Below are positions 22,862 through 33,008 of a DNA stretch of 64,000 bases, piece by piece. Position 1 is the first letter of the stretch. Every line of letters starts with the position of its first letter. The notes under the pieces are model-generated. The model made no database searches, had not been told where the DNA came from, and saw only the letters and a list, made by a program, of their open reading frames with translations. Source of the stretch: an uncultured Bacteroides sp. (GTDB lineage Bacteria; Bacteroidota; Bacteroidia; Bacteroidales; Bacteroidaceae); NCBI GenBank assembly GCA_900553815.1, contig USEY01000004.1, positions 29,068 through 93,067 on the forward strand. The letters are read 5' to 3'. Position numbers and translations under genes: made by a program.

Positions 22862-24701
22862 GCGAACTGTTCAGGTACTTGGACGAATCGATGGGAAACT
22901 TATTCAGGTTGTTCACGTAGAAGTTGTTCATCAATTGTTCGGCCCAAGGTCCGTAAGTGAATGCGCTGCTATGTCCGTAGCCCATGACGTGTCCCAATTC
23001 GTGAAACATCAGGTTGCAGGAGTAAGCATTGGTGTAGTGTTGTAAATAAGCCTGCTGGTAAACACCCCATGTAGAGCCTCCTCCCAATCCAAGGACACCG
23101 TTGCCCGGATAGACAAGGCCTACAATCAGTGTCCGTTCGATGCGCATCTGCTGCAATACCCTTTCGGGGGTGACAGGGTTCTTGTTGTCATCATACAGCT
23201 TGTCTACATTGTCGGCCAGGATTTGCTCGTGTTCGGGCATGTCTATCATGTAGGTAAAGTTGATGAGTACGGCCACCGCTTCGCGGCAATGCACTGGTCG
23301 TATGCCCATCCAGTTGCCATTAGGACCTCCATCAGGCAGGTCGGGGTCGCCGCCGTAGAGCCCGAAGCTGATATTCCATCCGTGCTTGATTTTCTGCAAT
23401 TTCGCCCAGTATTCATCGTCCGACACCAGCTTGAATTCAGCGTCGGCCAGCAACTCGGGGCGCATGGGCGGGATTTGAATAATCTTTCCCGACTCGGTGC
23501 GATAGGTTGCCGCGCGGCTGCTGAAGGGCACGTCGTTATAGAAGTCGGCAAATGCCGGTATGGAGTCGAAATAGGCAAGGTCGAAGAACTCATTGCTTAA
23601 GGCCGGTATGCGAGTCATGATTTTCATGCGGCTGACACTGCGGGGCGAGTAGAAGCGTACGTGCAACTGGCCGTTGTCGGTAAACTTGGTTTGCAGCGTA
23701 CGACCCGTATGAAACGACCGTTGCTTGGAGTCGGCGTAGACGGTTTTCGGCTCATCGTCTTGCAATATCTTGGCATAGTTCCCCTCGTCGTAAGCCATGG
23801 TGGTGACGAAAAGCGTACCCAGGTTGTCGTCAGGGTGTGAGACGTGTGTACCTATGTTGGTTATGTGGTTGGGGCGTATGCTGATTTGCTCGAATCCATA
23901 CGTCTGCTTTTGTCCTTCTCCCTCGTAGCTTCGTGTGCGCAGTTCGATGTTGCCTTCCAGTGCTTCGTCCTCTCGTGTAGGCATGAACATGCAGGAGGAT
24001 GAGCGCAGGAGGTCTTCTTCGCGAATGACTCCGTCGCTGCTTCCGGCAAAGACACTGTCGGCTGCAAAGGAGGTGTAGAAACGTCCGCCTTGCCAGTGCA
24101 CCTTGTTGGACGATACTGCCGTGCGCACGTAGGGATTGTTGTAGCTGAAGCTGAAGTCTGCCCGACCAATAATGCGTCGCTGCACGATGGTTTGCTGGAT
24201 GTGTGCCACTTCTTCGCGTCCGCTGCCTGCGTCGGTTACTGTCACGCTGAAGGGAGTGCGTGAGTAGAAGTATTCGGCCTGTAGCGGGCGTTGCAAGTCT
24301 TCGGGGAAACTCAGCCAGGTGTCAGAGGCGCGTGTCAGGGTGTGGATGGTGGCCTGGTCGTCGGCGGCATTGCCTTTCACTCCCAGCACCAGCAGCTGGT
24401 AGTCGCCTTCGTGCAGGCCCTCTACTGATATTTCCGCAGTGGCCGGATTGTAGGCTACGCGCATGTTGGTCACCAGGCGTCCGTCGGGATAGGCTATGTA
24501 GTAGGCCACTTGGTCGAAGCGTGCGTCTTGCGTATCGTCGTCGGCAGCACGTGTGCCGATGCCGTCGTAGGGTTGGCACTTCAACCTGAAGGTGGCTGTG
24601 TTGTCGTTTCTTGTTGCGTTGGGGCTTTCCCAATCATCGTTGCTGCACGAGGCGGCCAGCATGGTGCAGGCAGCGATGGCTAATAGTTTCAGATGCTTCA
24701 T
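22839..24701 (-). CDS. Lipoprotein metalloprotease of the metzincin type with fimbrial-like N-terminal region
   Basis: 620 residues. Lipobox LAASC (Cys19) predicts a lipid-anchored surface protein. The N-terminal region (about 35-300) has features of fimbrillin/Mfa2-type lipoproteins (RFDQVAYYIAYPDGRLV, EGLHEGDYQLLVLGV). Near the C-terminus HELGHVMGYGH (567-577) matches the metzincin HExxHxxGxxH zinc site, with a candidate Met-turn Met about 14 residues later (AEQLMNNF). This predicts an active extracellular zinc protease, but the substrate is unknown; processing of neighbouring lipoproteins or host matrix cleavage are possible. Gene neighbours on both sides are fimbrillin-like lipoproteins, and all run in the same direction. 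Confidence 0.75.
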   Translation of the reverse strand: MKHLKLLAIAACTMLAASCSNDDWESPNATRNDNTATFRLKCQPYDGIGTRAADDDTQDARFDQVAYYIAYPDGRLVTNMRVAYNPATAEISVEGLHEGDYQLLVLGVKGNAADDQATIHTLTRASDTWLSFPEDLQRPLQAEYFYSRTPFSVTVTDAGSGREEVAHIQQTIVQRRIIGRADFSFSYNNPYVRTAVSSNKVHWQGGRFYTSFAADSVFAGSSDGVIREEDLLRSSSCMFMPTREDEALEGNIELRTRSYEGEGQKQTYGFEQISIRPNHITNIGTHVSHPDDNLGTLFVTTMAYDEGNYAKILQDDEPKTVYADSKQRSFHTGRTLQTKFTDNGQLHVRFYSPRSVSRMKIMTRIPALSNEFFDLAYFDSIPAFADFYNDVPFSSRAATYRTESGKIIQIPPMRPELLADAEFKLVSDDEYWAKLQKIKHGWNISFGLYGGDPDLPDGGPNGNWMGIRPVHCREAVAVLINFTYMIDMPEHEQILADNVDKLYDDNKNPVTPERVLQQMRIERTLIVGLVYPGNGVLGLGGGSTWGVYQQAYLQHYTNAYSCNLMFHELGHVMGYGHSSAFTYGPWAEQLMNNFYVNNLNKFPIDSSKYLNSSQNPTLYK

Positions 24702-24770
24702 AATTAGTTAAATATCAGTATTTATGTTTGTTATTCCTGTTTGTCAGTGAAAATATTTTTTTCTTGGTTG

Positions 24771-25775
24771 TCAGTTGACAGGGATTTCGACTGTCTCTCC
24801 TTCTTGCCAGCCAACCATGTTGTCCATATCCCATATCAGGTCGCTCTCTTTCAGGCTGAGGTTGAACAGATAGTAGTAGGAAGCTGTAAAATCGTGCTTC
24901 CCGTTGCCGTCTGCATCGCCCACTTCCTCTCCATTGAGGGTGAAGGAGTTTAGCTCGCCCGTAGGAGTTTCAATTACGACATTCAGCATGGCTCCCTGGA
25001 GGTCTGCCGTAGGCAATATGGGCAGATAGGCCATGTAGGTTTTCTTGTCGGCCGGCAACTCCAATCCTCCGTTGCCCAACTTCAGGCTGACGGTTGATAC
25101 TGCACCCGATGTTTGCGTGGCAGTCTCGCTGCCGGCGTCGCACTGTCCTTGGGTGTAAAATGTGGGGCGGGTACTTTCTATCCGTATGGCAGAAATGGTG
25201 TGAGGTCGCTCTCCGTTGTTGGTTAGGCGAAAGATAAGCAGCCCAGTGAGTTGGCGGAAACGCAGGTTGGGCAATGTGGCAGAACTTTCGGCTCGATTGA
25301 CGACGTTGGATGCCATGGCCCGGTAGTGGTGCAAGTGCCTTGACTGGTTGAAGTCTGCTTGCACGATGCCTGTGGCAGGCACTTCCCAGGTCAGCGTGTG
25401 GCCTGTCAGCTGTCCGTTTGCCGGATAGAGGGCAAAACAAGTGCGGTTGTCTGTCTTCGGGCCTGTGTACTTGAAATGTGCACTGCCCATGCCGCCGTCG
25501 GCTGTGCTGAAGGCATAAGGTTGGGTAGTGTCAAAATCGCTTCCCATCCATACGGTTATCTGGTCGCCTGCATCCCAGCGGAAGCGGTAGCTGTTTTCGT
25601 CAACAGATACGCGTGTGGCGGCTGTGTCGTGGAGGTGTAATTCGTAAGTAGTGTGAGGCATGGCAGGTGGCGTTGCCATTGGGGTATCCTCTTGTGTGCA
25701 TCCTTGCCAGGTGAGCGCTTGCGCGCATGCCAGGAGGATTATGAGGAATTGCAACGTCTTCCTTTCTTTTTTCAT
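24771..25775 (-). CDS. Fimbrillin family lipoprotein (Mfa-like)
   Basis: 334 residues. N-terminal signal with Cys at about 26 (TWQGCTQED), a slightly unusual lipobox. The body matches the fimbrillin/Mfa-like pattern: TRVSVDENSYRFRWDAGDQITVW near residues 54-76, then FALYPANGQ and YMAYLPILP, ending in a DxDGNGKHDFTASYYYLFNL stretch and WDMDNMVGWQEGE. Such proteins are exported as lipoproteins and many are pilus subunits or minor pilins. First gene of the four-gene lipoprotein run, so it may be the structural or anchor subunit. It is preceded by a 189-base region with hairpins. Confidence 0.75.
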   Translation of the reverse strand: MKKERKTLQFLIILLACAQALTWQGCTQEDTPMATPPAMPHTTYELHLHDTAATRVSVDENSYRFRWDAGDQITVWMGSDFDTTQPYAFSTADGGMGSAHFKYTGPKTDNRTCFALYPANGQLTGHTLTWEVPATGIVQADFNQSRHLHHYRAMASNVVNRAESSATLPNLRFRQLTGLLIFRLTNNGERPHTISAIRIESTRPTFYTQGQCDAGSETATQTSGAVSTVSLKLGNGGLELPADKKTYMAYLPILPTADLQGAMLNVVIETPTGELNSFTLNGEEVGDADGNGKHDFTASYYYLFNLSLKESDLIWDMDNMVGWQEGETVEIPVN

Positions 25776-25811
25776 GTCTTTTTGTTCCTATAAATTACTT
25801 TTGTGAAAGCC

Positions 25812-25867
25812 TCCGCCCAACTACCGGGGGAGGCATTGTTATCCTAAAAACTATGCTCATAACAATG
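25812..25867. repeat. Hairpins in the leader upstream of the fimbrillin operon
   Basis: GCCTCCGCCC (25810-25819 region) pairs with CGGGGGAGGC with one mismatch, and CATTGTTAT (25834-25842) pairs with ATAACAATG (25859-25867). Both lie 40-90 bases upstream of the fimbrillin start. A third short stem, AAGGAAAC/GTTTCCTT, lies near 25900. No TAnnTTTG element was found in this 189-base gap, so the promoter is not identified; the hairpins may be a terminator of the GT4 gene or a regulatory leader. Confidence 0.45.
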
Positions 25868-25964
25868 TTTCACCGGCAATGTTTTGGCATTAGCTTTTTT
25901 TAAGGAAACAGGACGCTGAAGGAGTTTCCTTGCGGACAAGTTATCTGCACTGTTGCCAAGAAAT

Positions 25965-27146
25965 TCAGGGCTGGTAGATTTTTAGGATTTCATCCAAGTA
26001 TCGTTGTCCGCTGAAGTGTTGAAGAGCTTCGCCGGCTATGCGTGAGTAGTCGAAAGAAGTATCCCAGGCCTGCGCAATGGCCTGCTGAAGGTCGTCGGCA
26101 TTGCCCGGTTGCACAAGCAGGCCGTTGGCTTCTGTCAGCAGTTCGGGTATGCCGCCCATGCGGCTGCCTACTACAGGTGTGCCATGCGCCAGGGCTTCTA
26201 TGAGGCTGAGCGGGTTGTTTTCATACCACACCGAAGGGATGACAAGCATGCGGGCCCCAACCATCAGCTCATCGACTTTCTGCGGAGTGCATTGCCCCAG
26301 GAAGCGGATGTGCGCATGTTGGCCGAAACGTTGGCGCAGGGCATCTTCCTGAGGGCCTGTCCCGGCAATGAGCAGCGGGAGGTGGGGCAGGCGTGTGGCT
26401 GCATTGAGCAAGGTGTCCACACCCTTCTCGGGCGAGAGGCGGCCGACGTAGAGACAATAGTTTCTGGCCTCACGGGGTTGTGGCGGTGTGGCTGGCGCGG
26501 TGGTAAAATTATGCACAACGTGCAGTTTGGATGCAGGAAATCCGCCTTGCTCCATTTTTTGCTTCATAAAGTGGCTGGGGCAAACGAAGGCGTCGGTCAG
26601 GCCCTGTAGGTGCGGGCGACTCCATCGGTTGGCCTCCAGATAAGCCAGCAGGCTGGCGGGCAGGCTTTGCTTCATGCAGCGGTGGCGCACTACGGGCCAT
26701 TTTCCCGTGAGGCAGGCCTCGCAGGGTTGCGACTTGCGCAGGAAGTTGTAGGTGGGGCAGAGCAACTTATAGTCGTGCAGCGTCCACACCACGCGGATGC
26801 CCCGTTGGCGAGCCAACTGCGCCAGGTGGGGCGACAGGTAGGAGTGTATGTTGTGCAGATGCACTACATCGGGGCGAAAATCATGGAGCAGGCGGATAAA
26901 GCCCTTGTCGGTGCCTTGGCCGAAAAGGGTGCGCCCGGCTGCACGCAGCAATGCCCCCAAACCGCCAGAGAAACTGACAGCAGGGGCAAAGTAAGCCTCG
27001 TCGGCACAGGGCAGGTTGTCGGGATAGCTCATGGCATAATACCTGACCTCATGTCCGGCTTCTGCCAACAGGCGGCCTACAGACAGGGCGTGGATGCAAT
27101 CGCCACCCCGCGGATACAAGAACTTATTGACAATGAGAATCTTCAT
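25965..27146 (-). CDS. Family 4 glycosyltransferase
   Basis: 393 residues, GT-B fold. N-terminal acceptor half begins MKILIVNKFLYPRGGD and contains VDVVHLHNIHSYLSPH-type sequence. The C-terminal donor half has the GT4 signatures YVGRLSPEKGVDTLL and PSVWYENNPLSLIEALAHGTPVVGS, with the E-x7-E pattern. It transfers a sugar from a nucleotide sugar to a growing glycan on the cytoplasmic face; donor and acceptor are not predictable. Start overlaps the flippase stop as ATGA. Last gene of the wzz-ligase-flippase-GT cassette. Confidence 0.88.
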   Translation of the reverse strand: MKILIVNKFLYPRGGDCIHALSVGRLLAEAGHEVRYYAMSYPDNLPCADEAYFAPAVSFSGGLGALLRAAGRTLFGQGTDKGFIRLLHDFRPDVVHLHNIHSYLSPHLAQLARQRGIRVVWTLHDYKLLCPTYNFLRKSQPCEACLTGKWPVVRHRCMKQSLPASLLAYLEANRWSRPHLQGLTDAFVCPSHFMKQKMEQGGFPASKLHVVHNFTTAPATPPQPREARNYCLYVGRLSPEKGVDTLLNAATRLPHLPLLIAGTGPQEDALRQRFGQHAHIRFLGQCTPQKVDELMVGARMLVIPSVWYENNPLSLIEALAHGTPVVGSRMGGIPELLTEANGLLVQPGNADDLQQAIAQAWDTSFDYSRIAGEALQHFSGQRYLDEILKIYQP

Positions 27147-28498
27147 GGCTGTTGCTCTTTGGATGAGGAAAAGGAGGCTGAGGGATAAAGGCGTGTGTTG
27201 CCTTTATCTCGCCGCAGGCAGACGAGGACTGCCAGCAGTATCAGCACTTCGGTGCCTACCGACACGGCGGCAAACCCATTTTCCTGCCACAGGTCGATGG
27301 CTATGTAGTAGGCGACGCAGGCCAGCAGATTGGCACACGACATGATGCCCACGTAGAGGCGGATGCGCCGCTCGGTGAAGTAGACTCTGGTGTAGGCCAT
27401 GCAGACGGCCGTGGCAGGCATGGCAAAAGACAGGATGCCAATCAGGTGCGACAATCTGTCGACGGCATCGAGTGGCATTTTCCCTAATCCGTAGAGCGTC
27501 TCGGCTATGAAATCGCGCAACAGGAAAATGGCGGCCGAGGTGCAGATGGCAAAGGCCAGCAAGTGCAGGGCCACGCGAAAGGTGGTGGCGTACATCTGGG
27601 CACGCAGGTGTCTGTGGTACAGATTATTGAGCTTCACCTGCAGCACGGCGGCTATCTGGGTAATGATGGATAGCGGCATTTGGGTGAATTTCTGGGCATA
27701 AACCACTACGGTGACAAGTCCCGGGTGGAGTTGCGACATGAAGTAGAGCGGCAGGGCATTGGACAGCAAGGTGATGAACTGATTGAACAGCAGCCCGCCT
27801 ATGGCCTTCCATTCCCGGCGCAGCAATGCCAGGTTGACAGGCTTGAATTGCCAGTGCAGGCGGCGTTTCAAGAGGCCGAGGAAAACGGCGGCATTGAGCA
27901 GGCAACCCGTGCAGGCGGCATACATCAGCAGGGCTACGTCGCCCTTGCCTGGCCCCGCCAACAGGATGGCTACAACGCAGGCCAGGTTCATAGAGAAGTT
28001 GCACAGCAGGCCCAGGGTGAAGTATTTGAACGATATCAGTATCTCGCCCAGGTAGAGGTTGAGAGTCAGCAGCAGGGTAAACGGAAAGAACAGGTAGTAG
28101 AGCGTCAGGTGCCGGGCGGTATCTTCGGGGCGGAAGTTCATCAGCAACGAAGGGGCATCGTGGCCCGCCACCAGATTGAACACAACCATGCTTGCCAGCA
28201 GCAGTAGCAGGACGGTGTAGAGAAACGAGTTGTGCAGGCTCATCTCGTCCGTGCACCGGTTGCGGCTGCGCAGCTCCATGGCGCGGGGCACAAGTATGGA
28301 GGTGCAAACCGTCTGCACCATGCCGGCAGTCAGGACGGCCAGGTTGAACAGGTAGAAATAGATGTCGGTGCCGACATTGGCGCCGAAGTGGTAGGCAATG
28401 AGCAACTGGAGCACGAAGGCCAGCCCCTTGCACATCACGCTGAAGGCTGACGACTTGAGCGCGCTCAGGGTATAGGTATCTGCCTTTATTAGCTTCAT
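27143..28498 (-). CDS. MurJ-like lipid-linked oligosaccharide flippase
   Basis: 451 residues from the ATG at 28498 (MKLIKADTYTLSALKSSAFS), where ATGA overlaps the stop of the preceding gene; the longer frame to 28636 adds only Arg/Cys-rich shadow sequence. It has about 13-14 hydrophobic helices with MurJ/MviN-like layout (QTVCTSILVPRAMELR, FNQFITLLSNALPLYFMSQLHPGLVTVVVYAQKF). It is predicted to flip an undecaprenyl-linked glycan across the inner membrane for polymerisation outside. Confidence 0.8.
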   Translation of the reverse strand: MKLIKADTYTLSALKSSAFSVMCKGLAFVLQLLIAYHFGANVGTDIYFYLFNLAVLTAGMVQTVCTSILVPRAMELRSRNRCTDEMSLHNSFLYTVLLLLLASMVVFNLVAGHDAPSLLMNFRPEDTARHLTLYYLFFPFTLLLTLNLYLGEILISFKYFTLGLLCNFSMNLACVVAILLAGPGKGDVALLMYAACTGCLLNAAVFLGLLKRRLHWQFKPVNLALLRREWKAIGGLLFNQFITLLSNALPLYFMSQLHPGLVTVVVYAQKFTQMPLSIITQIAAVLQVKLNNLYHRHLRAQMYATTFRVALHLLAFAICTSAAIFLLRDFIAETLYGLGKMPLDAVDRLSHLIGILSFAMPATAVCMAYTRVYFTERRIRLYVGIMSCANLLACVAYYIAIDLWQENGFAAVSVGTEVLILLAVLVCLRRDKGNTRLYPSASFSSSKEQQP

Positions 28499-29700
28499 GC
28501 CGGCCTCCTTTCGCCTGTCTGTGGCTTGACCTGCCCCAATACCATGCCGGCCAGGGTAAGCACAAAGAAGCCCCGGTTGTGGGTGAAGGTGGCATCGGCA
28601 ATGCCCTCGATAAGGAAAAACAAGAATACGCACCAAGCCAGGTAGTAGCCCTTCAGGTCGCCCTGCCTCAGCAACGCAGGTGTGCGCCGCAGGAAAAGAA
28701 ACCAGAAGAGGATATAAAGTCCTACGCCCACCACGCCAAATTGGGCAAGCTCAGGATAAAACGCATCGCATACAAACACCGGATTGTCCTTGCTCAGCCC
28801 CCACAGCTTGTCGAGCCCATACTGCGCATAGATGGACGAGTATTGCTCGGCCGAGGCGAACGTGCCGAAGCTGGCCAACCCGCTGCCCAAGGGGAAATAG
28901 TCGCCCAGGATACGGGCCGAAGCCAGCATCATGGCCGGGCGGCTCCACATTTCGCGCGAGTTCATCATGCCGTCCACGTAGTAAATCACAATCTTGTCGT
29001 AGGCCATCCATACGGCTCCGCCCAAGAGCAGGCAACCCAGCGCCAACGTAGTGAAGTTGAATCGCATGCGCAAGCCGCTCTTCAGGTAGACGAGCAGCAG
29101 CACACCCACCAGCCAGAAGCCGTAAAACTTGGAGCGCGTGGACAGGAAGCCAATGCTGAGCAGCAGTATAAAGGCGGCTATGTCGCTCCACGAGAAGTCG
29201 CTGCAATACAGCAGCAGCAAGGCAGTGGCCACGGCAGCCGTAGCCAGTCGCGAGGGATGGCCGAAAAAGACGTAGGTCAGCCCCGACACGCCAATAATCA
29301 GGATGAAAGCGCCCATGGCCAGGCAGAGGACGGACAGGATGTGCTTCTGCCGCCCGTTCAGTTGGGGAGCCACGATGTAGGCGCCAAAGAAGCCAATGAA
29401 AGGCTTCAGCTGGATGACAAAGTCCTTCAGGATGGCACTGGGCGTATTGGAGGCGATGAGCAGCGAATAGGCCACGTAGAAAACAAGGATGCCACCCACC
29501 ACCAGCAGCGGCCGCAGGTGCAACAGGCTGCGGCGTTCGTAGGCCATCTGGGCGGCAAACAGCAGCAGCACCAGTGCCAGCAGTTCGTCCGTGAAGCTGA
29601 AGGGGAGGCAATCGTAGAAGATGACTCCAAACACATAGCTGACTATCAGGTAGAGATAAAACAAGCTATTCTTCGACAAAGCCAGGGACGAGAGTTGCAC
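28495..29700 (-). CDS. O-antigen ligase / polymerase-like membrane protein (Wzy/WaaL type)
   Basis: A polytopic membrane protein with about ten helices and one large extracytoplasmic loop (about 230-330) as in O-antigen polymerases and ligases (PRLGSGLASFG-like GSGLASFGTF, FYPELAQFGVVGVGLYILFW). The start is uncertain: an ATG at 29778 would overlap wzz by 71 bases and add 26 residues with no membrane character, whereas a GTG at 29700 begins just after the wzz stop (29708). I prefer the GTG. It likely joins flipped repeat units into a polymer or moves it to an acceptor. Confidence 0.75.
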   Translation of the reverse strand: MQLSSLALSKNSLFYLYLIVSYVFGVIFYDCLPFSFTDELLALVLLLFAAQMAYERRSLLHLRPLLVVGGILVFYVAYSLLIASNTPSAILKDFVIQLKPFIGFFGAYIVAPQLNGRQKHILSVLCLAMGAFILIIGVSGLTYVFFGHPSRLATAAVATALLLLYCSDFSWSDIAAFILLLSIGFLSTRSKFYGFWLVGVLLLVYLKSGLRMRFNFTTLALGCLLLGGAVWMAYDKIVIYYVDGMMNSREMWSRPAMMLASARILGDYFPLGSGLASFGTFASAEQYSSIYAQYGLDKLWGLSKDNPVFVCDAFYPELAQFGVVGVGLYILFWFLFLRRTPALLRQGDLKGYYLAWCVFLFFLIEGIADATFTHNRGFFVLTLAGMVLGQVKPQTGERRPA

Positions 29701-29707
29701 GGCAGAT

Positions 29708-31303
29708 TCAGGACTTTTCAGAGGGTGATGGATGCGGACAGGCCGTATGCGGACGAAGCAGACGGACGGTGATGACACCGACCGACAAGATAAAGGCTAC
29801 CAGCATGGCCACCAGCAGCGTGATGGACTTCTTGGGGAAGACGGGCTTGGCCGAGCAATAGGCGGCGTCGATGACACGGGCTGCCTGCTCGTCGGGCGAG
29901 CTGACCAGGATGTTTTCCTGCAGCTTCTGCATCAGGAAGAGATACATGGTTTCCTTCAGCTTCTGCTGGCGCTTCATTTCTATATACTGGCGTTCGATGG
30001 TAGGCAATACGTCGAGCTGGGCATCGAGTGAGCGGTTTTTCTTCAGAAACTCGTCGAGGCTGGCGCGCAGGCTGCTGCGGGTAGCGGCCAGGGCTTCGGC
30101 CAGCATTTTCTGCTGTTCGTCGAGCTGCTCCTCGGTGCGCACCAGGGCAGGGTTGCCGGCTTCCGACACCATCAGCAGCCTCCGGCGCTCCAATACCAGC
30201 TGGTTGTAGACGGCCACGGCTTCCTCGCCCACGCCCTCCAGGGCAGGTACCGAGGCATAGCGGTTGGCGGGATTCTTCAGGTAGTCTATCACGTAGTCGA
30301 GCATCTTCAGGCGCGCTTCCATTTCCAGCACCAGGGCTTCTACCTCCTGACGTCCGGTCACGGCTGCCTTGGCATAGAGGGTAGGCTCGGGCACGTTGTG
30401 TTGCTTCTGATAGGCTTCTATCTCCACTTCCAGCTGCGAGAGTTCGCGGCTCACGGTGTCCAGTTTCTGGCGGACAAAGCGGCTATTAAGCCCTGCTTCC
30501 TTTATTTTGGTAGACATTGACTGGCGGTTGAAGGCCTCCATCAGGGCGTTGAGCAGGTCGCGTCCCCGCTGCTTGCTTTCGTCGTCGACAGACAGCAGGA
30601 TGATGTCGGACACCGTCTCTTCCAAGCCCACGAACAGGTCGTCGGACAAGTCCTCGTAGACCTTCTGCAGGGGCGTGATGCGGACATGCAGGGTGTAGCT
30701 GCCCGCAGGCACGGCGGCCGAAGGACGGGCTGACAAGACGAGCGTGTCGCCTCCCGGCAGGCCGATGCGGCAGGGCAGTGCCGAGCCTGCAACCTCCACG
30801 TCGTCGGCAAACAGCTTGCTCTTGGCCTTTACCCGGCTTACGCGTGTGCCGTCCATTTCGATGGTCAGCTTCAGCGTTTCGCTCAGCGTGTCGAGGTAGG
30901 AGGGTGGGAAAGCCACGTCGAGCGGCTGCGAGTCGCCATAGAGCAAAACGCGCTTCAGCCCCTGCCAGCGACGCATCTCTACCTGATAGCCCACCGCCCG
31001 GATGGCTTCGGTCATGCAGCGGCGCGACTTGACCAGCAGCACCTCGTTGTCGGCATTCATGCCCCCGGCCATGCCTCCCAGCAAGCCTCCCAGGCCTGTG
31101 CTTTTCAGCATTTTCATTTCCGATGCCATGCCGTCTTTCTGCTCAATGAGCTGCATGCGTGCTATAAACTCGTATTGCCGGGGCGTCATCAGCAGGAAGA
31201 CGATGGCTGCCACTAGGCAGACGGCCCCGATGGGCACGTAGCATCTCCACTGCGCCAGGTAGCGGCTCAACAAGGCTCCTATGTGTACGTTTTCGTCGTT
31301 CAT
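29708..31303 (-). CDS. Wzz/chain-length-determinant family protein
   Basis: 531 residues with the polysaccharide copolymerase layout: N-terminal helix (about 24-44, YVPIGAVCLVAAIVFLLM), a long periplasmic region with heptad-rich coiled coil (about 290-440, with IEAYQKQHNVPEPTLYAK, RTEEQLDEQQKMLAEAL), and a C-terminal helix (KSITLLVAMLVAFILSVG). There is no C-terminal tyrosine-kinase domain. It sets chain length for the polymer made by the next genes. A Gly-rich stretch (GLGGLLGGMAGGM) follows the first helix. Its gene starts 49 bases after the helicase stop, so it may also be read from the helicase promoter. Confidence 0.85.
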   Translation of the reverse strand: MNDENVHIGALLSRYLAQWRCYVPIGAVCLVAAIVFLLMTPRQYEFIARMQLIEQKDGMASEMKMLKSTGLGGLLGGMAGGMNADNEVLLVKSRRCMTEAIRAVGYQVEMRRWQGLKRVLLYGDSQPLDVAFPPSYLDTLSETLKLTIEMDGTRVSRVKAKSKLFADDVEVAGSALPCRIGLPGGDTLVLSARPSAAVPAGSYTLHVRITPLQKVYEDLSDDLFVGLEETVSDIILLSVDDESKQRGRDLLNALMEAFNRQSMSTKIKEAGLNSRFVRQKLDTVSRELSQLEVEIEAYQKQHNVPEPTLYAKAAVTGRQEVEALVLEMEARLKMLDYVIDYLKNPANRYASVPALEGVGEEAVAVYNQLVLERRRLLMVSEAGNPALVRTEEQLDEQQKMLAEALAATRSSLRASLDEFLKKNRSLDAQLDVLPTIERQYIEMKRQQKLKETMYLFLMQKLQENILVSSPDEQAARVIDAAYCSAKPVFPKKSITLLVAMLVAFILSVGVITVRLLRPHTACPHPSPSEKS

Positions 31304-31352
31304 GGGCGTGCGTTTTGGTCTCTCCGATTGTTCGTTTTTCTTTGTTCAGGGC

Positions 31353-32582
<1,230 letters not shown>

Positions 32583-32601
32583 GTTTTTTCCTTTTTGGAC
32601 G

Positions 32602-32609
32602 CAAATATA
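32602..32609 (-). promoter_or_regulatory. -7 promoter element of the RhlE-like helicase gene
   Basis: Minus strand TATATTTG, 20 bases upstream of the ATG. No TTTG at the -33 position. Confidence 0.45.
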
Positions 32610-32664
32610 CAATTTTTCAGCTACACAGTGGATAATGGCGGGTAGTTTCTTGGGAAAGAATAGG

Positions 32665-32755
32665 CTCAAGTTTGGCGAAGTCAAACTTGCAGAAGTTACA
32701 GAAGTTAAAAGAAGTTATCGCCCGTCAAGGCGGGCTTAGAAGTTAAAGCCGATAG
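32665..32755. repeat. Diverged half-copy (R1) of the MITE-like element
   Basis: This segment matches the reverse complement of the right half of the elements at 35277 and 41085: a CAAGTTTG..CAAACTTG hairpin, AGAAGTTA repeats, GTTATC, a GCCCGT-CAAG-GCGGGC stem (32720-32735) and TTAGAAGTTAAAGCCGATAG. The stem differs from the other copies by changes on both arms that keep pairing. Confidence 0.75.
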
Positions 32756-32873
32756 TTTGGGGTGTATGGCCGACATATTTTTCACAAAGATATTAGCTTA
32801 AATACATTTGAAGTTGACAAGGGGACGAGGGGGTGAGTAGGCGAGGGGCAGATTTTTCAAATCCATATTAAAG

Positions 32874-33002
32874 CCCTTATCACTCACCACTTACCACTTA
32901 TCACTCACCGCTCACCACTTATCACTTACCACTCACCGCTAATAAACGCTGCTCACCACCGATGCCCTATACTTACCACTCACCACTTACCACTTATCAC
33001 TG
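32874..33002. repeat. Heptamer-period simple repeat downstream of the DbpA-like helicase gene
   Basis: Ten 7-base words of type CACTYAY (CACTTAT, CACTCAC, CACTTAC, CGCTCAC) run from 32874 to 32943, and a second run lies at 32971-33002, ending six bases from the stop codon of the minus-strand helicase (33009). In the minus direction the words carry TAA and TGA in shifting frames. The rest of the 426-base gap holds the helicase promoter and the R1 element. Confidence 0.75.
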
Positions 33003-33008
33003 AAAACC

